DNA of 64,000 nt from Williamsia sp. DF01-3. Lineage in GTDB: Bacteria > Actinomycetota > Actinomycetes > Mycobacteriales > Mycobacteriaceae. The stretch is from NCBI RefSeq assembly GCF_023051145.1, contig NZ_JALKFS010000005.1:4357733-4421732 (forward strand), written 5' to 3'. Every line of letters begins with the position of its first letter. Position 1 is the stretch's first letter. Below the pieces are notes generated by a model. It had not been told where the DNA came from and searched no databases. It saw only the letters and a program-made list of their open reading frames with translations. Made by a program: the position numbers and the translations under genes. Positions 28,624 to 37,391 of the stretch are shown here, in pieces.

Positions 28624-28815
28624 TCATTCTTCAATGATCTTGAGGGCCTGGGTGGGACAGTAACGCACAGCGCGCTTGACGTCCTCCAAATGACTATTAT
28701 CCGGTTGCGGGTCAAGGAGATTCACCGATTCGCGCTCCGCTTCGAAGATCTCCGGGGCTTCCATCTCGCACATTGCGTGTCCCTGGCACAGATCCAGGTC
28801 GACTTCGATTCTCAT
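28624..28815 (-). CDS. 3Fe-4S ferredoxin, P450 redox partner (Rv0763c-like)
   Basis: A 63-residue ferredoxin with C10-QGHAM-C16 and C53-P: the second position of the usual four-Cys motif is His13, so a [3Fe-4S] cluster is expected. This CxxHxxC...CP type is a known actinobacterial P450 partner class. It lies 15 nt downstream of the CYP51 gene and 15 nt upstream of the SnoaL gene. It should deliver electrons to CYP51 and perhaps CYP123; a reductase is not in the window. Confidence 0.93.
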   Translation of the reverse strand: MRIEVDLDLCQGHAMCEMEAPEIFEAERESVNLLDPQPDNSHLEDVKRAVRYCPTQALKIIEE

Positions 28816-28830
28816 CGGCTGCTCCTGTCT

Positions 28831-30180
28831 TCAGCGAGCGCGCTTGCGGTACTTCACCTTGCACGGCTGGGCCAGCTGCACAACCATTTTCGAGTGATCG
28901 TTCTTGTACGACTCCGACGGCTGGCTCATCTCGAACTCATAGTTCTGCAGCAGCACGGAGAAGATCGCCTTGAGCTGCATGATGGCGAACTGCGCGCCGA
29001 CGCAACGGTGCCTGCCCGCACCGAAGGGAATCCACGTCCAACGGTTGGCGAGATCTTCCTGACGCGGCTCGAGGTAGCGGTCCGGGTCGAAGCTGTCCGG
29101 GTTCGGGAAGTCTTCCGGCAACCGGTTGGAGATGGCGGGCGACGCGGCGATGGTCTGGCCGGCGGTGATCTCGAAGTCCTCGACGATGAACTCGTTCTGG
29201 ACCACGCGCATCAGCACGATCAGCGGAGGGTGCAACCGCAGGGCTTCTTTGAGCGCAGACTCCAGCTTGGGGATCTGACGCATCGCACCGAAGCTGTATT
29301 CGGCACCACCGGAGTAGATCTCGTCGAGCTCGTCGGTGACCTGCTTCATGTAGTCGGGGTGGCGCAGCAGTTCGATCAGCGTCCAGGCGGCGGTGCCGGA
29401 TGTGGTGTGGTGTCCGGCGAACATCATCGAGATGAAGATCCCGGTGATGGTGTCCGCGGTGAAACGGAGGTTGCCCTCCTCGTCGCGGATCGAGACCAGG
29501 ACGTCGAGCAGGTCCTTGTCGTCGCTCTCGTCCGGCTCGGCGATGCGGGTGTCCATGATCTCTTGGACCAGCGCGACCAGTCCCTCGCGGGCGGCGTCAC
29601 GCTTGCGGAAACTCTCGATGTCGGCATGGGCGTCCACGTATGCGATCGGGTCGGTGCCCTTCTCCAGATCGTGGTAGAGATGCGCGAATCTGCCGTCGAG
29701 CTGTTCGCGGAACTTCTTGCCCACCAGGCAGGTCGACGACGTGTAGATGGTCAACTCGGCGAAGAACTCGAGCAGATCGATCTCACCCGAATCGCCCCAG
29801 TCGGCGATCATGCGCTCGACCTCGAGCGGGATGGTCACAGCGTGGTTCTTCATGTGAGCGCCCTTGAGCGCCTGGTTGTGGAGCATCTCCGAACGCCGCT
29901 CGGGGCTGGCGTCGAACACCACACCCTCACCGAAGATCGGCGTCATGAAGGGGTAGGCCGCCGCCTGGTCCAGGTCCTCTTCCGATGCACGGAAGAAGGC
30001 CTCGTTGGCCGCGGCGCCCGAGACCAGCGCGACCTCGCGGTCGGCGAGCTGGAAGATCCCGACGTCGCCGCATTCTTCACGGACCCTCTTGAACAGGCCG
30101 ATGGGATCGGTGGACAACTCGTCGAGATGGCCGTGCTCGCCGTCGCCACCGGATACGCGCTTGGGCTTGGTCAGTGTCAT
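28831..30180 (-). CDS. cyp51: Sterol 14-alpha-demethylase P450, CYP51
   Basis: A 449-residue P450, colinear and closely similar to M. tuberculosis CYP51 (Rv0764c). It has the same N-terminus pattern (RVSGGDGEHGHL), the CYP51 B-C segment AYPFMTPIFGEGVVFDA with Tyr76 and Phe78, FAGHHTTSGTA in the I-helix (CYP51 His in place of the usual acidic residue), ExxR (EALR), and the heme loop PFGAGRHRCVG with Cys393. CYP51 removes the 14-alpha methyl of lanosterol-type sterols in three oxygenations; the bacterial substrate is unsettled. ATG overlaps the upstream SDR stop as ATGA. Confidence 0.97.
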   Translation of the reverse strand: MTLTKPKRVSGGDGEHGHLDELSTDPIGLFKRVREECGDVGIFQLADREVALVSGAAANEAFFRASEEDLDQAAAYPFMTPIFGEGVVFDASPERRSEMLHNQALKGAHMKNHAVTIPLEVERMIADWGDSGEIDLLEFFAELTIYTSSTCLVGKKFREQLDGRFAHLYHDLEKGTDPIAYVDAHADIESFRKRDAAREGLVALVQEIMDTRIAEPDESDDKDLLDVLVSIRDEEGNLRFTADTITGIFISMMFAGHHTTSGTAAWTLIELLRHPDYMKQVTDELDEIYSGGAEYSFGAMRQIPKLESALKEALRLHPPLIVLMRVVQNEFIVEDFEITAGQTIAASPAISNRLPEDFPNPDSFDPDRYLEPRQEDLANRWTWIPFGAGRHRCVGAQFAIMQLKAIFSVLLQNYEFEMSQPSESYKNDHSKMVVQLAQPCKVKYRKRAR

Positions 30181-30971
30181 TTGCTGTCTCCTTCAGTACG
30201 AGCGACCGGGGCTTCGGCCTCGACCTCGACCAGGCGCATGTGTGCACCCCGAGGCATTGAAACGATGGTTGTGACCGCGGTGGCCAGATGGACGGGCTTG
30301 AGGAAGTTGCCGTGCCGGGCCAGGCCCCACGGAATCCAGTCGTTGAGCACCGATTCGGCGACCTCGGGCGAGAAGTTCATCCCCATGCCGGTCATCACCT
30401 GGCCGGGACGGACGAGGCTGGCGCGCACACCGGTGCCCTCGAGCTCCATCCTGGCGACCTCGGCGAGCCCTTCGACACCGCACTTCGCGGCCACATAGGC
30501 ACCCATCTGCGGACGCGGCGACACCACCACATCGGAGCTGATGAAGACAAAATCACCACGCCGGCGGCCGATCATCTCGGGAATCAGCCTGCGGTACAGA
30601 CGTTGTGCGCCGAACAGGTGGATGTTCACCTGCGCAGCGAAGTCGTCGGTGGACACCTCGAACGAGCGTCCCGGTTCCAGGTCGCCGGCACCGGACACGG
30701 CCACCTCGATGGGACCGAGCTGGGCTTCGGCCTTGGTGACGAACTCGTCGATCGAGTCGGCATCGGTGATGTCGAGCGGCAGGGCGATCGCCTCGCCACC
30801 CGCTTCGTTGATCTGGTCGGCGAACTCCTGTGACTTCTGCACCCGCCGGGCGCCCAGTGCCACCGGATAACCGGCCGCACCGAGCATGACGGCCGTCGCT
30901 GCGCCGATGCCGGACGAGGCACCGGCGACGACCACCGGCCTGCGTTCTGGGTGTCCGGGGAACCGTGGCAT
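30177..30971 (-). CDS. Short-chain dehydrogenase/reductase (Rv0765c-like)
   Basis: A 264-residue SDR with AGASSGIGAAT (cofactor) and the catalytic Ser-Tyr-Lys in SSDVVVSPRPQMGAYVAAKCG. It sits between the CYP123-like and CYP51 genes, overlapping both (TGATG at its start, ATGA at its end), the same order as Rv0766c-Rv0765c-Rv0764c of M. tuberculosis. It is plausibly a 3-beta-hydroxysteroid-type or C-4/C-14 sterol oxidoreductase; substrate unproven. Confidence 0.92.
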   Translation of the reverse strand: MPRFPGHPERRPVVVAGASSGIGAATAVMLGAAGYPVALGARRVQKSQEFADQINEAGGEAIALPLDITDADSIDEFVTKAEAQLGPIEVAVSGAGDLEPGRSFEVSTDDFAAQVNIHLFGAQRLYRRLIPEMIGRRRGDFVFISSDVVVSPRPQMGAYVAAKCGVEGLAEVARMELEGTGVRASLVRPGQVMTGMGMNFSPEVAESVLNDWIPWGLARHGNFLKPVHLATAVTTIVSMPRGAHMRLVEVEAEAPVARTEGDSK

Positions 30972-32194
30972 CAGCGCACCTTCACTTTCATGGGCAGGGC
31001 TGCGAACCCGCGGACGTTGACCGAGTGCACCCGGGCGGCGTTCTCGATGTCGATGTCGATCTGGTCGATCGACTTGACGATCTGTCCCAGTGCGACATTG
31101 GCTTCCAGCCGCGCGAGGTGTGCGCCGAGGCAGAAGTGTGTGCCGAGGCCGAAGCTGGTCAGGGCCTGCGAGCTGTCCCTGGTGATGTCGTAGTTGTCGG
31201 GCTTCTCGAACACGTCCTCGTCGCGGTTCGCCGAGCCCAGGAGCAAGAGCACACGCTGACCGGCGGGGATGGTGTAGCCGCCGTACTCGACGTCCTCCAT
31301 GACCCGGCGGACGACGATCTGGGTGGAGTTGTCGTACCGCAGGGTCTCTTCGGTCCACTGTGGCACGGCTTCGGGATCGGCCATCGGTATCGCGAGCTGA
31401 TCGGGGAACCGCCATCCCCAATACACCGCATTGGCAAGCAATTTGGTGGTCGTCTCGTTGCCTGCGACGATCATCAGGATCATGAACCCGATGATCTCGT
31501 CCTCGGTGAGCCTGGTCTTCTCACCGGTCTCATCGTCGAGGACCTCGGCGTCGAGGAGGGCGGACACCAGGTCGGTACCCGGCTTCTTGCGGCGCTCGAC
31601 GAGCAGCTCGGTGTAGTAGCGGGTCAGCTCGAAGTAGGCGAGCACCGCGGCCTCGGGAACATCGAAGACGCCCTCTTCGCGGTGGATCAGCAGGTCGGAC
31701 TGGGTACGCAGATGGGCGCGGTCGGCCACCGGCACGTCGAGCAACTCCGACACCACATCCATCGGCAGCAGACCGGCGAACTCGGTGACGTAGTCGAACT
31801 CCCCCATCTCCAGGCAGCGACTCCAGTGTTGTTGGGTCAGTTCGGCGATCCGGTCACCCAGCTCCGCGACCCGCTTGGGCGTGAAGCCCTTGGAGACCAG
31901 TTTGCGGATACGCATGTGCTTCGGGTCGTCCAGGGCAAGGAACGACATCGACTTGTGCGCATCGGGGCCGTAGGCGGCCGGGTCCATCGACACACCCCAG
32001 CTGTTGGACAACCGGACCGCGTCGCGGAACCCGTTGCGTACGTCCTCATGCTTGGCGAACGCCCAGAAGTCCATGTCCGCGTTGTGGTAGACCGGCGCCT
32101 CGGCGCGCAGGCGGGCATACGTGGGATAGGGGTCTTCGTGGAAGTTGTAGTCGTAGGGGTCGAACGGGACCCGGGTCTGCATACCTGTGGTCAT
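30971..32194 (-). CDS. cyp123: Cytochrome P450, CYP123-like (Rv0766c ortholog)
   Basis: A 407-residue P450 that aligns along its length with M. tuberculosis CYP123: DPYDYNFHEDPYPTYARLR at the N-terminus, LVSKGFTPKRV, the I-helix VAGNETTTKLLANAVYW, EETLRYD (ExxR), and the heme loop SFGLGTHFCLGAHLAR with Cys355. Its start codon overlaps the TetR stop as ATGA. The function of CYP123 is not known; the shared operon with CYP51 and the ferredoxin suggests the same substrate or successive steps. Confidence 0.93.
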   Translation of the reverse strand: MTTGMQTRVPFDPYDYNFHEDPYPTYARLRAEAPVYHNADMDFWAFAKHEDVRNGFRDAVRLSNSWGVSMDPAAYGPDAHKSMSFLALDDPKHMRIRKLVSKGFTPKRVAELGDRIAELTQQHWSRCLEMGEFDYVTEFAGLLPMDVVSELLDVPVADRAHLRTQSDLLIHREEGVFDVPEAAVLAYFELTRYYTELLVERRKKPGTDLVSALLDAEVLDDETGEKTRLTEDEIIGFMILMIVAGNETTTKLLANAVYWGWRFPDQLAIPMADPEAVPQWTEETLRYDNSTQIVVRRVMEDVEYGGYTIPAGQRVLLLLGSANRDEDVFEKPDNYDITRDSSQALTSFGLGTHFCLGAHLARLEANVALGQIVKSIDQIDIDIENAARVHSVNVRGFAALPMKVKVR

Positions 32195-32793
32195 CGGTTC
32201 TCCAGCAGTAGTCGTGCCGCCGCGTCGAGCCGGTCGGCGATGGCGGAATAGGTTTCGTATCCCATGCCGGCACGCACGAGCGCGCCGGAGTACAGCATTT
32301 CGAGCGCCTCGAGCAACGCCTCGTTCTCAGGGGCCTCGGGGTCGCCGCCGAGGGCGGTGGCCAGTCGTTGCCGGATCAGCACGCCGATCCGCAACCGGAG
32401 GTGCTCGACATCCGGATCCGAGCCCAGAAGCGATGCGGTCACCGCTCGGGCCAGATGGGTGTCGTCCTCGACCGCCAGTGCCACCGAACGCAACTGGGTG
32501 ACAACCCGTTCGGTTCTGGGCAACGAGGGGTCGGGGTCGGCGATCCCCTCGGCCAGCCGGCGCCAGAAGAGCTCGGCCACCACATGCCCCTTGGAACTGA
32601 AGTACGTGTAGGCCGTGGCCGGTGCGACGCCTGCGCGCTTCGCCACAGATCGCACGGTCAAAGCGTCGTATCCGACTTCCCGCAACACCTCCACCGCCGC
32701 GGCGGTCAACCGGTTGACGGTCTCCGCTTGAGCGGTCGTGAGCCGCCGGCGAGTGGATTCGAAAGAAACCGGACTGGACATGGACGCTGACAT
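32191..32793 (-). CDS. TetR-family regulator of the cyp51 block (Rv0767c-like)
   Basis: A 200-residue TetR protein with the HTH LTVRSVAKRAGVAPATAYTYFSSKGHVVAE. First gene of the nine-gene operon to 24981 and divergent from aldA. Starts at 32793 or 32781 are both possible. It is a paralogue of the TetR at 44008-44607: both carry TRRRLT, EVGY, ATAYxYFSSKxHxVAE and WRRL, and both end with LYSGALVRAGMG or a close match. The 54-bp divergent gap contains a GACACGTGTC palindrome that may be its operator. Confidence 0.9.
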   Translation of the reverse strand: MSASMSSPVSFESTRRRLTTAQAETVNRLTAAAVEVLREVGYDALTVRSVAKRAGVAPATAYTYFSSKGHVVAELFWRRLAEGIADPDPSLPRTERVVTQLRSVALAVEDDTHLARAVTASLLGSDPDVEHLRLRIGVLIRQRLATALGGDPEAPENEALLEALEMLYSGALVRAGMGYETYSAIADRLDAAARLLLENR

Positions 32794-32813
32794 TACACTA
32801 GGTTCATACTCGA

Positions 32814-32831
32814 GTCCAGACACGTGTCCAG
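32814..32831. promoter_or_regulatory. Operator A, aldA/TetR divergent promoter
   Basis: GTCCAGACACGTGTCCAG contains the perfect 10-bp palindrome GACACGTGTC. It lies just before the aldA ribosome-binding site and 21 nt upstream of the TetR ATG, so a bound repressor could block both directions. Related sites occur at 43879-43892 (12 of 14 over AGAC-N2-GTGTCCAG) and at 56411-56424 (13 of 14 over GTCCAGACACGTGT). Confidence 0.6.
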
Positions 32832-32847
32832 AAGGAGGCGACCAGCA

Positions 32848-34314
32848 ATGGCGCTGAAGCCAGAAACCAGCTCTGAGCTGCTCATCGACGGGAAGCTCGT
32901 ACCCGGTTCCGGTGGCACTTTCGACATCATCAACCCGGCCACCGAGGAGGTGATCGGGCAGGCCGCCGACGGCACCGTCGCCGACATGGAGGCCGCCATC
33001 GCCGCCGCGCGCACGGCATTCGACACCACCACCTGGCGCCACGACCACGCCTTCCGCGCGAAGTGCCTGCGCCAACTCCGCGACGCCTTGCAGGGCCACA
33101 TCGAAGAGCTCCGCGAGATCACCATCGCCGAGGTGGGTGCCCCCCACTTCTTGACCTCAGGCCCGCAGCTCGAGGGCCCGATCAACGATCTGGGCTGGTT
33201 GGCCGACCTCGCCGAGAGCTACGAATGGGAAAGTGACCTCGGTCGGGCCAAACCGATGGGCATCAAGACACAGCGGCGCGTGCAGCGTGAGGCCGCCGGC
33301 GTGGTCGGCGCGATCACGCCGTGGAACTTCCCGCACCAGATCAACTTCGCGAAGATCGGCCCCGCGCTGGCCGCCGGTTGCACGGTGGTGCTCAAGCCTG
33401 CCCCCGACACCCCTTGGTGCGCGGCACTGGTCGGCAAGGTCATCGCCGAGGAAACCGACATCCCGGCCGGTGTGATCAACATCGTCACCTCGAGCGATCA
33501 CTCTGTGGGAGCGGTACTCTCGAGCGATCCCCGCGTCGACATCGTCTCGTTCACCGGCTCCACCGCGACCGGCAAGAAGGTGATGGCGGCAGCTGCCGAC
33601 AGCCTCAAGCGCGTCTTCCTCGAACTCGGCGGCAAGTCGGCGTTCATCGTGCTCGACGACGCCGACCTCGCATCGGCCTGCTCGATGGCCGGCTTCTCCG
33701 TGGTCACCCATGCGGGCCAGGGCTGCGCGTTGACCACCCGACTGCTGGTTCCCCGCGAGAAGTACGACGAAGCCATTGCGCTGACCCGTGATTCGATGGC
33801 GGGGCTACCTGCCGGAGATCCCACCGATGCCGGAACCATCTGCGGTCCGGTCATCTCCGCGACGCAGCGAGACCGCGTCGAGGGCTACTTGAAACTGGCG
33901 CGCGACGAGGGCGGCACCATCGAGCTCGGTGGCGGCAGGCCCGCGGACAAAGAGAAGGGCTACTACATCGAGCCCACCCTGATCTCGGGGGTGGAGAACT
34001 CCGCACGTGTTGCGCAAGAAGAGATCTTCGGCCCCGTGCTCGTGATCATCCCCCACGACGGCGACGACGACGCGATCAACATCGCCAACGATTCCCCCTA
34101 CGGCCTGTCCGGTGCTGTGTGGGGCACCGACCCCGAGCGCATCCAGCACGTTGTCGACGGCGTCCGCACCGGGACGATGAGCATCAACGGTGGTATCTGG
34201 TACGGCGCCGACGTGCCGTTCGGCGGCTACAAGCAATCCGGCATCGGACGCGAGATGGGCGTTGCCGGATTCGAAGAATACCTGGAACTCAAAGCCATCG
34301 CGGCACCAGCATAA
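32848..34314 (+). CDS. aldA: Aldehyde dehydrogenase AldA-like (Rv0768 ortholog)
   Basis: A 488-residue ALDH: VVGAITPWNFPHQINFAKIGPAL, FTGSTATGKKV, the general base in LELGGKSA, and the catalytic Cys in GQGCALTTR. Starts at the ATG after AAGGAGG. First gene of the plus-strand operon aldA-SDR-HIBADH-CMD-LLM, matching Rv0768-Rv0771. Likely oxidises an aldehyde released from the P450 substrate or its side chain. Confidence 0.93.
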   Translation: MALKPETSSELLIDGKLVPGSGGTFDIINPATEEVIGQAADGTVADMEAAIAAARTAFDTTTWRHDHAFRAKCLRQLRDALQGHIEELREITIAEVGAPHFLTSGPQLEGPINDLGWLADLAESYEWESDLGRAKPMGIKTQRRVQREAAGVVGAITPWNFPHQINFAKIGPALAAGCTVVLKPAPDTPWCAALVGKVIAEETDIPAGVINIVTSSDHSVGAVLSSDPRVDIVSFTGSTATGKKVMAAAADSLKRVFLELGGKSAFIVLDDADLASACSMAGFSVVTHAGQGCALTTRLLVPREKYDEAIALTRDSMAGLPAGDPTDAGTICGPVISATQRDRVEGYLKLARDEGGTIELGGGRPADKEKGYYIEPTLISGVENSARVAQEEIFGPVLVIIPHDGDDDAINIANDSPYGLSGAVWGTDPERIQHVVDGVRTGTMSINGGIWYGADVPFGGYKQSGIGREMGVAGFEEYLELKAIAAPA

Positions 34315-34323
34315 GGAGCATGT

Positions 34324-35061
34324 ATGAGCAACAACCGATTTGAAGGCAAAACCGCCATCGTCACCGGCGCCGCCGGTGGTATCGGCGAGATCTATGCACG
34401 CCGTCTGGCCGCCGAGGGCGCCAACGTGGTGGTCGCCGACCTCAACGACGAGGCAGGCAAGCAGGTCGCCACCGACCTCGGTGGGCTCTACGTCAACACC
34501 GACGTCTCCGATCCCGAGTCGGCGCAGGCCCTGGCCACCGCCACCCTCGATGCCTACGGGCAGATCGACTATCTCGTGAACAACGCGGCGATCTACGGCG
34601 GGATGAAGCTCGACTTCCTCATCACCGTTCCCTGGGATTACTACAAGAAGTTCATGAGCGTGAACCTCGACGGCGCCCTCAACGTGACCCGTGCCGTCTA
34701 CGGTCACATGAAGCCCGGTAGCGCGATCGTCAACCAGTCCTCCACCGCGGCATGGCTGTACAGCGGCTTCTACGGCTTGGCCAAGGTGGGAGTGAACGGT
34801 CTCACCCAGCAGCTCGCCACCGAACTCGGCGGTTCCGGCATCCGCGTCAACGCGATCGCACCGGGGCCCATTGACACCGAGGCGACCAAGTCGACGACGC
34901 CGGGCAGCATGGTCAAGGACATGGTCAGCAAGCTACCGCTGTCTCGCATGGGCACACCCGACGATCTGGTCGGCATGCTCCTGTTCCTGCTGTCGGACGA
35001 AGCCGGCTGGATCACCGGTCAGATCTTCAATGTCGATGGCGGACAGATAATCCGGTCATGA
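34324..35061 (+). CDS. Short-chain dehydrogenase/reductase (Rv0769-like)
   Basis: A 245-residue SDR: TGAAGGIGEIYA, NNAA, and the catalytic set in NQSSTAAWLYSGFYGLAKVG. AAGGAG lies 6 nt before the ATG, which is 9 nt after aldA. It has no mycofactocin-type insertion. Its stop overlaps the next start (ATGA). Similar to BdhA/FabG-like hydroxyacyl or hydroxysteroid dehydrogenases. Confidence 0.92.
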   Translation: MSNNRFEGKTAIVTGAAGGIGEIYARRLAAEGANVVVADLNDEAGKQVATDLGGLYVNTDVSDPESAQALATATLDAYGQIDYLVNNAAIYGGMKLDFLITVPWDYYKKFMSVNLDGALNVTRAVYGHMKPGSAIVNQSSTAAWLYSGFYGLAKVGVNGLTQQLATELGGSGIRVNAIAPGPIDTEATKSTTPGSMVKDMVSKLPLSRMGTPDDLVGMLLFLLSDEAGWITGQIFNVDGGQIIRS

Positions 35062-35921
35062 CAGATCAGAAAGCAGTCGGCTTCATCGGCCTGGGCAACA
35101 TGGGTGCCCCCATGGCCGAGCGCCTACTCGCCTGGCCCGGCGGCCTGGTTGTCTGCGACACCCGGCCCGAGGCGGCCGACAAGCTGGTCGAAGCCGGTGC
35201 CACGCTGGCCGATTCGCCCGCCGAGGTCGCCAAGACCGCAGGGGTCATCGGCATCACCGTCCTCAACGACGAGCAGGTCAAGTCGGTGGTCTCCGGCCCC
35301 GACGGCATCCTGACGACCGCGGCGCCCGGCACGGTCATCGCGATCCACTCCACGATCGGTCCGCAGACCGCGATCGATCTCGCCGCGGTGTGCGCGAAGT
35401 CGCGCGTGGAGCTGGTGGATGCACCGGTCTCCGGGGGCGCCCCCGGAGCGCAACAAGGCAAGCTCGCCATCATGGTCGGCGGTGAGCGGTCGGCTTATCT
35501 ACAGCTGAAAGAGCCGTACGCCTCGGTCTCGGACATGATGGTGCACGCCGGACCGGTGGGTGCCGGGACCCGGATGAAGCTGGCCCGCAATCTACTTCAC
35601 TTCATCGCTTTCACGGCGACCACCGAGGCGGCGCGGCTCGCCGAGGCGGCGGGCATCGACATCGCCAAGCTCGGCAAGGTGGTCCGGCACACCGATGCGA
35701 TTACGGGTGGGCCGGGTGCGATCATGCTGCGGGACACCACGGCGCCCATCGATCCCGACGACTTCTGGTACGAAATCTTCACGCACGTGCGGGATCTCGG
35801 CGAGAAGGACCTCGCGCTCGCCTTGCAGCTCGGCGCCGAACTCGGGGTCGATCTGCCGCTCGGGCATATCTCTTTGGATCGTTTCGCTGACGGCTTGGGT
35901 GTGGGAAAGGCAAAACAATGA
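35058..35921 (+). CDS. 3-hydroxyisobutyrate dehydrogenase-like NAD(P) oxidoreductase (Rv0770-like)
   Basis: A 287-residue beta-hydroxyacid dehydrogenase: Rossmann GFIGLGNMGAPMAERL, substrate-site DAPVSGGAPGAQQGKL, and the catalytic Lys in AGTRMKLARNLLHF. Overlaps the upstream and downstream genes by 4 nt each (ATGA). Family members oxidise 3-hydroxyisobutyrate, tartronate semialdehyde or related hydroxyacids; the substrate here is probably an intermediate of the neighbouring pathway. Confidence 0.92.
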   Translation: MTDQKAVGFIGLGNMGAPMAERLLAWPGGLVVCDTRPEAADKLVEAGATLADSPAEVAKTAGVIGITVLNDEQVKSVVSGPDGILTTAAPGTVIAIHSTIGPQTAIDLAAVCAKSRVELVDAPVSGGAPGAQQGKLAIMVGGERSAYLQLKEPYASVSDMMVHAGPVGAGTRMKLARNLLHFIAFTATTEAARLAEAAGIDIAKLGKVVRHTDAITGGPGAIMLRDTTAPIDPDDFWYEIFTHVRDLGEKDLALALQLGAELGVDLPLGHISLDRFADGLGVGKAKQ

Positions 35922-36304
35922 CAACTGACGGCACGTCAGAGCGACGTCGACGGGGCCTGGACATGATGTCCAAGGTGTACGGGTGGGACATGCAGGACGG
36001 CCCTGGCGACTTCTTCGCGCACACCGCCGATCAGCTGTTCGCCGAGGTGTGGACCCGTGAGGGGCTCACCGTGCGGGATCGGAGACTGCTACTGCTGGGC
36101 GCGCTGGCCGCAACCGGGCAGACCGATGTCGCCGAGATCCAGGCCGGCGCCGCACTCGGGAACGGCGAACTCGATGGTGATCAGCTACTCGAAATCGCTT
36201 TGTTCCTCTGCTATTACATCGGTTGGCCGCAAGGTACCCGGCTCAACATGATGTTCGGCGAGGTCATCAAGAAGCACAAGAAGGCGACGCGGGCAGCGGA
36301 CTGA
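35918..36304 (+). CDS. Carboxymuconolactone decarboxylase family protein (Rv0771-like)
   Basis: A 128-residue CMD/AhpD-fold protein: VWTREGLTVRDRRLLLLGALAATGQ and LFLCYYIGWPQGTRLN. The CxxC of AhpD peroxidases is absent, so it belongs to the PcaC-like group, which may be lactone decarboxylases or non-catalytic. ATG overlaps the upstream stop. Same order as Rv0770-Rv0771. Confidence 0.9.
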   Translation: MTTDGTSERRRRGLDMMSKVYGWDMQDGPGDFFAHTADQLFAEVWTREGLTVRDRRLLLLGALAATGQTDVAEIQAGAALGNGELDGDQLLEIALFLCYYIGWPQGTRLNMMFGEVIKKHKKATRAAD

Positions 36305-36314
36305 GAGTGGTCCG

Positions 36315-37298
36315 GTGACATTCTTCGCGACTCGATTCGACTTCCGAGCTCCAGGCGCCACCCCCGCCGCCCGCGGCGAACTGTTCGCGCGGTCGGTGGA
36401 GCAGGCGGAGTACCTCGACACCCACGGCCAGGACGCCCTGATGTTGTCGGAGCACCACGGTTCGTCCGACGGCTACCTCCCGAGTCCGATGCTGGTGGCG
36501 TCGGCGTTCGCCGCGCAAACGTCTCGGATCGCGATCACAGTGTCGGCGCTTGTCGCGAATCTGTACGACCCGCTGCGACTGGCCGAGGACATCGCCGTCC
36601 TCGACCACCTCAGCGGGGGTCGGGTGTCGTACACGCTCGGGCTCGGGTACCTGCCCCACGAGTACACACAGCTCGGTCGGCCGTGGGGCAGTCGAGGCGC
36701 CGATATCGAACGACTGATCGGCGTTCTTCGGGTCGCGTGGAGTGGAGAACCGTTCGAGTTCGAAGGACGGACAGTGCAGGTGACTCCGGCGCCGTTGTCC
36801 AAGCCCCACCCGATGTTGTTCTACGGCGGCGGCTCCAGGGCTGCTGCTCTGCGCGCCGCCCGACTCGACCTCGGCTTCCAACCACAGGTCGCCGACACCG
36901 CGTTGCGCGACCTGTACGAGTCGGAATGCCGTGCGCACGGCCGCGAACCGGGTTTTGTGATGATGCCGCCGCCAGGGCCGTCGACGGTGTTCTGCTCCGA
37001 AGACCCGGACCGGTTCTGGCACCACTACGGCTCGTACCTTCTCGCCGACGCCCAGGCGTACGAGGCATGGCACGGCGATCACGCCTCGCATGTTCGAGAC
37101 AGCTCCACCACCGTGGACGAACTTCGCAGCGGCACGGGCTATCTGGTCTGCACCCCGGACGACCTGGTCGAGAAATGCCGTAGTCGCGAAGTACGCCTGG
37201 TGACAAGTCACCCCCTGTGCGGCGGGATGCCTGAGCAACCATCCTGGGACAGCGTGCACCTCATCGGCGAGAAGGTGCTTCCCGCGCTGAGGAACTGA
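36315..37298 (+). CDS. LLM-class flavin-dependent oxidoreductase
   Basis: A 327-residue luciferase-like monooxygenase: ALMLSEHHGSSDGYLPSPMLV and EDIAVLDHLSGGRVSYTLGLGY are the bacterial-luciferase/F420-type TIM-barrel segments. The family uses FMN or F420. GTG start 10 nt after the CMD gene, so it is the last gene of the aldA operon; M. tuberculosis does not have it in this position as far as I recall. Role probably oxygenation or reduction of the same substrate class. Confidence 0.87.
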   Translation: MTFFATRFDFRAPGATPAARGELFARSVEQAEYLDTHGQDALMLSEHHGSSDGYLPSPMLVASAFAAQTSRIAITVSALVANLYDPLRLAEDIAVLDHLSGGRVSYTLGLGYLPHEYTQLGRPWGSRGADIERLIGVLRVAWSGEPFEFEGRTVQVTPAPLSKPHPMLFYGGGSRAAALRAARLDLGFQPQVADTALRDLYESECRAHGREPGFVMMPPPGPSTVFCSEDPDRFWHHYGSYLLADAQAYEAWHGDHASHVRDSSTTVDELRSGTGYLVCTPDDLVEKCRSREVRLVTSHPLCGGMPEQPSWDSVHLIGEKVLPALRN

Positions 37299-37391
37299 CG
37301 CCCCGGGTAACGGGACTGGCCGGCCTCACACTGTGTAGTTGTCAAGGAGCTTGGTCGATCGGCACAAGGTCTGCAGTTCGAGATCTCGGTT

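Noticed and set aside
27925-30498. 857-codon plus-strand reading frame opposite SnoaL, ferredoxin and cyp51
   Set aside because: Overlaps three well-supported genes and has low-complexity, His/Arg/Leu-rich composition typical of antisense frames.
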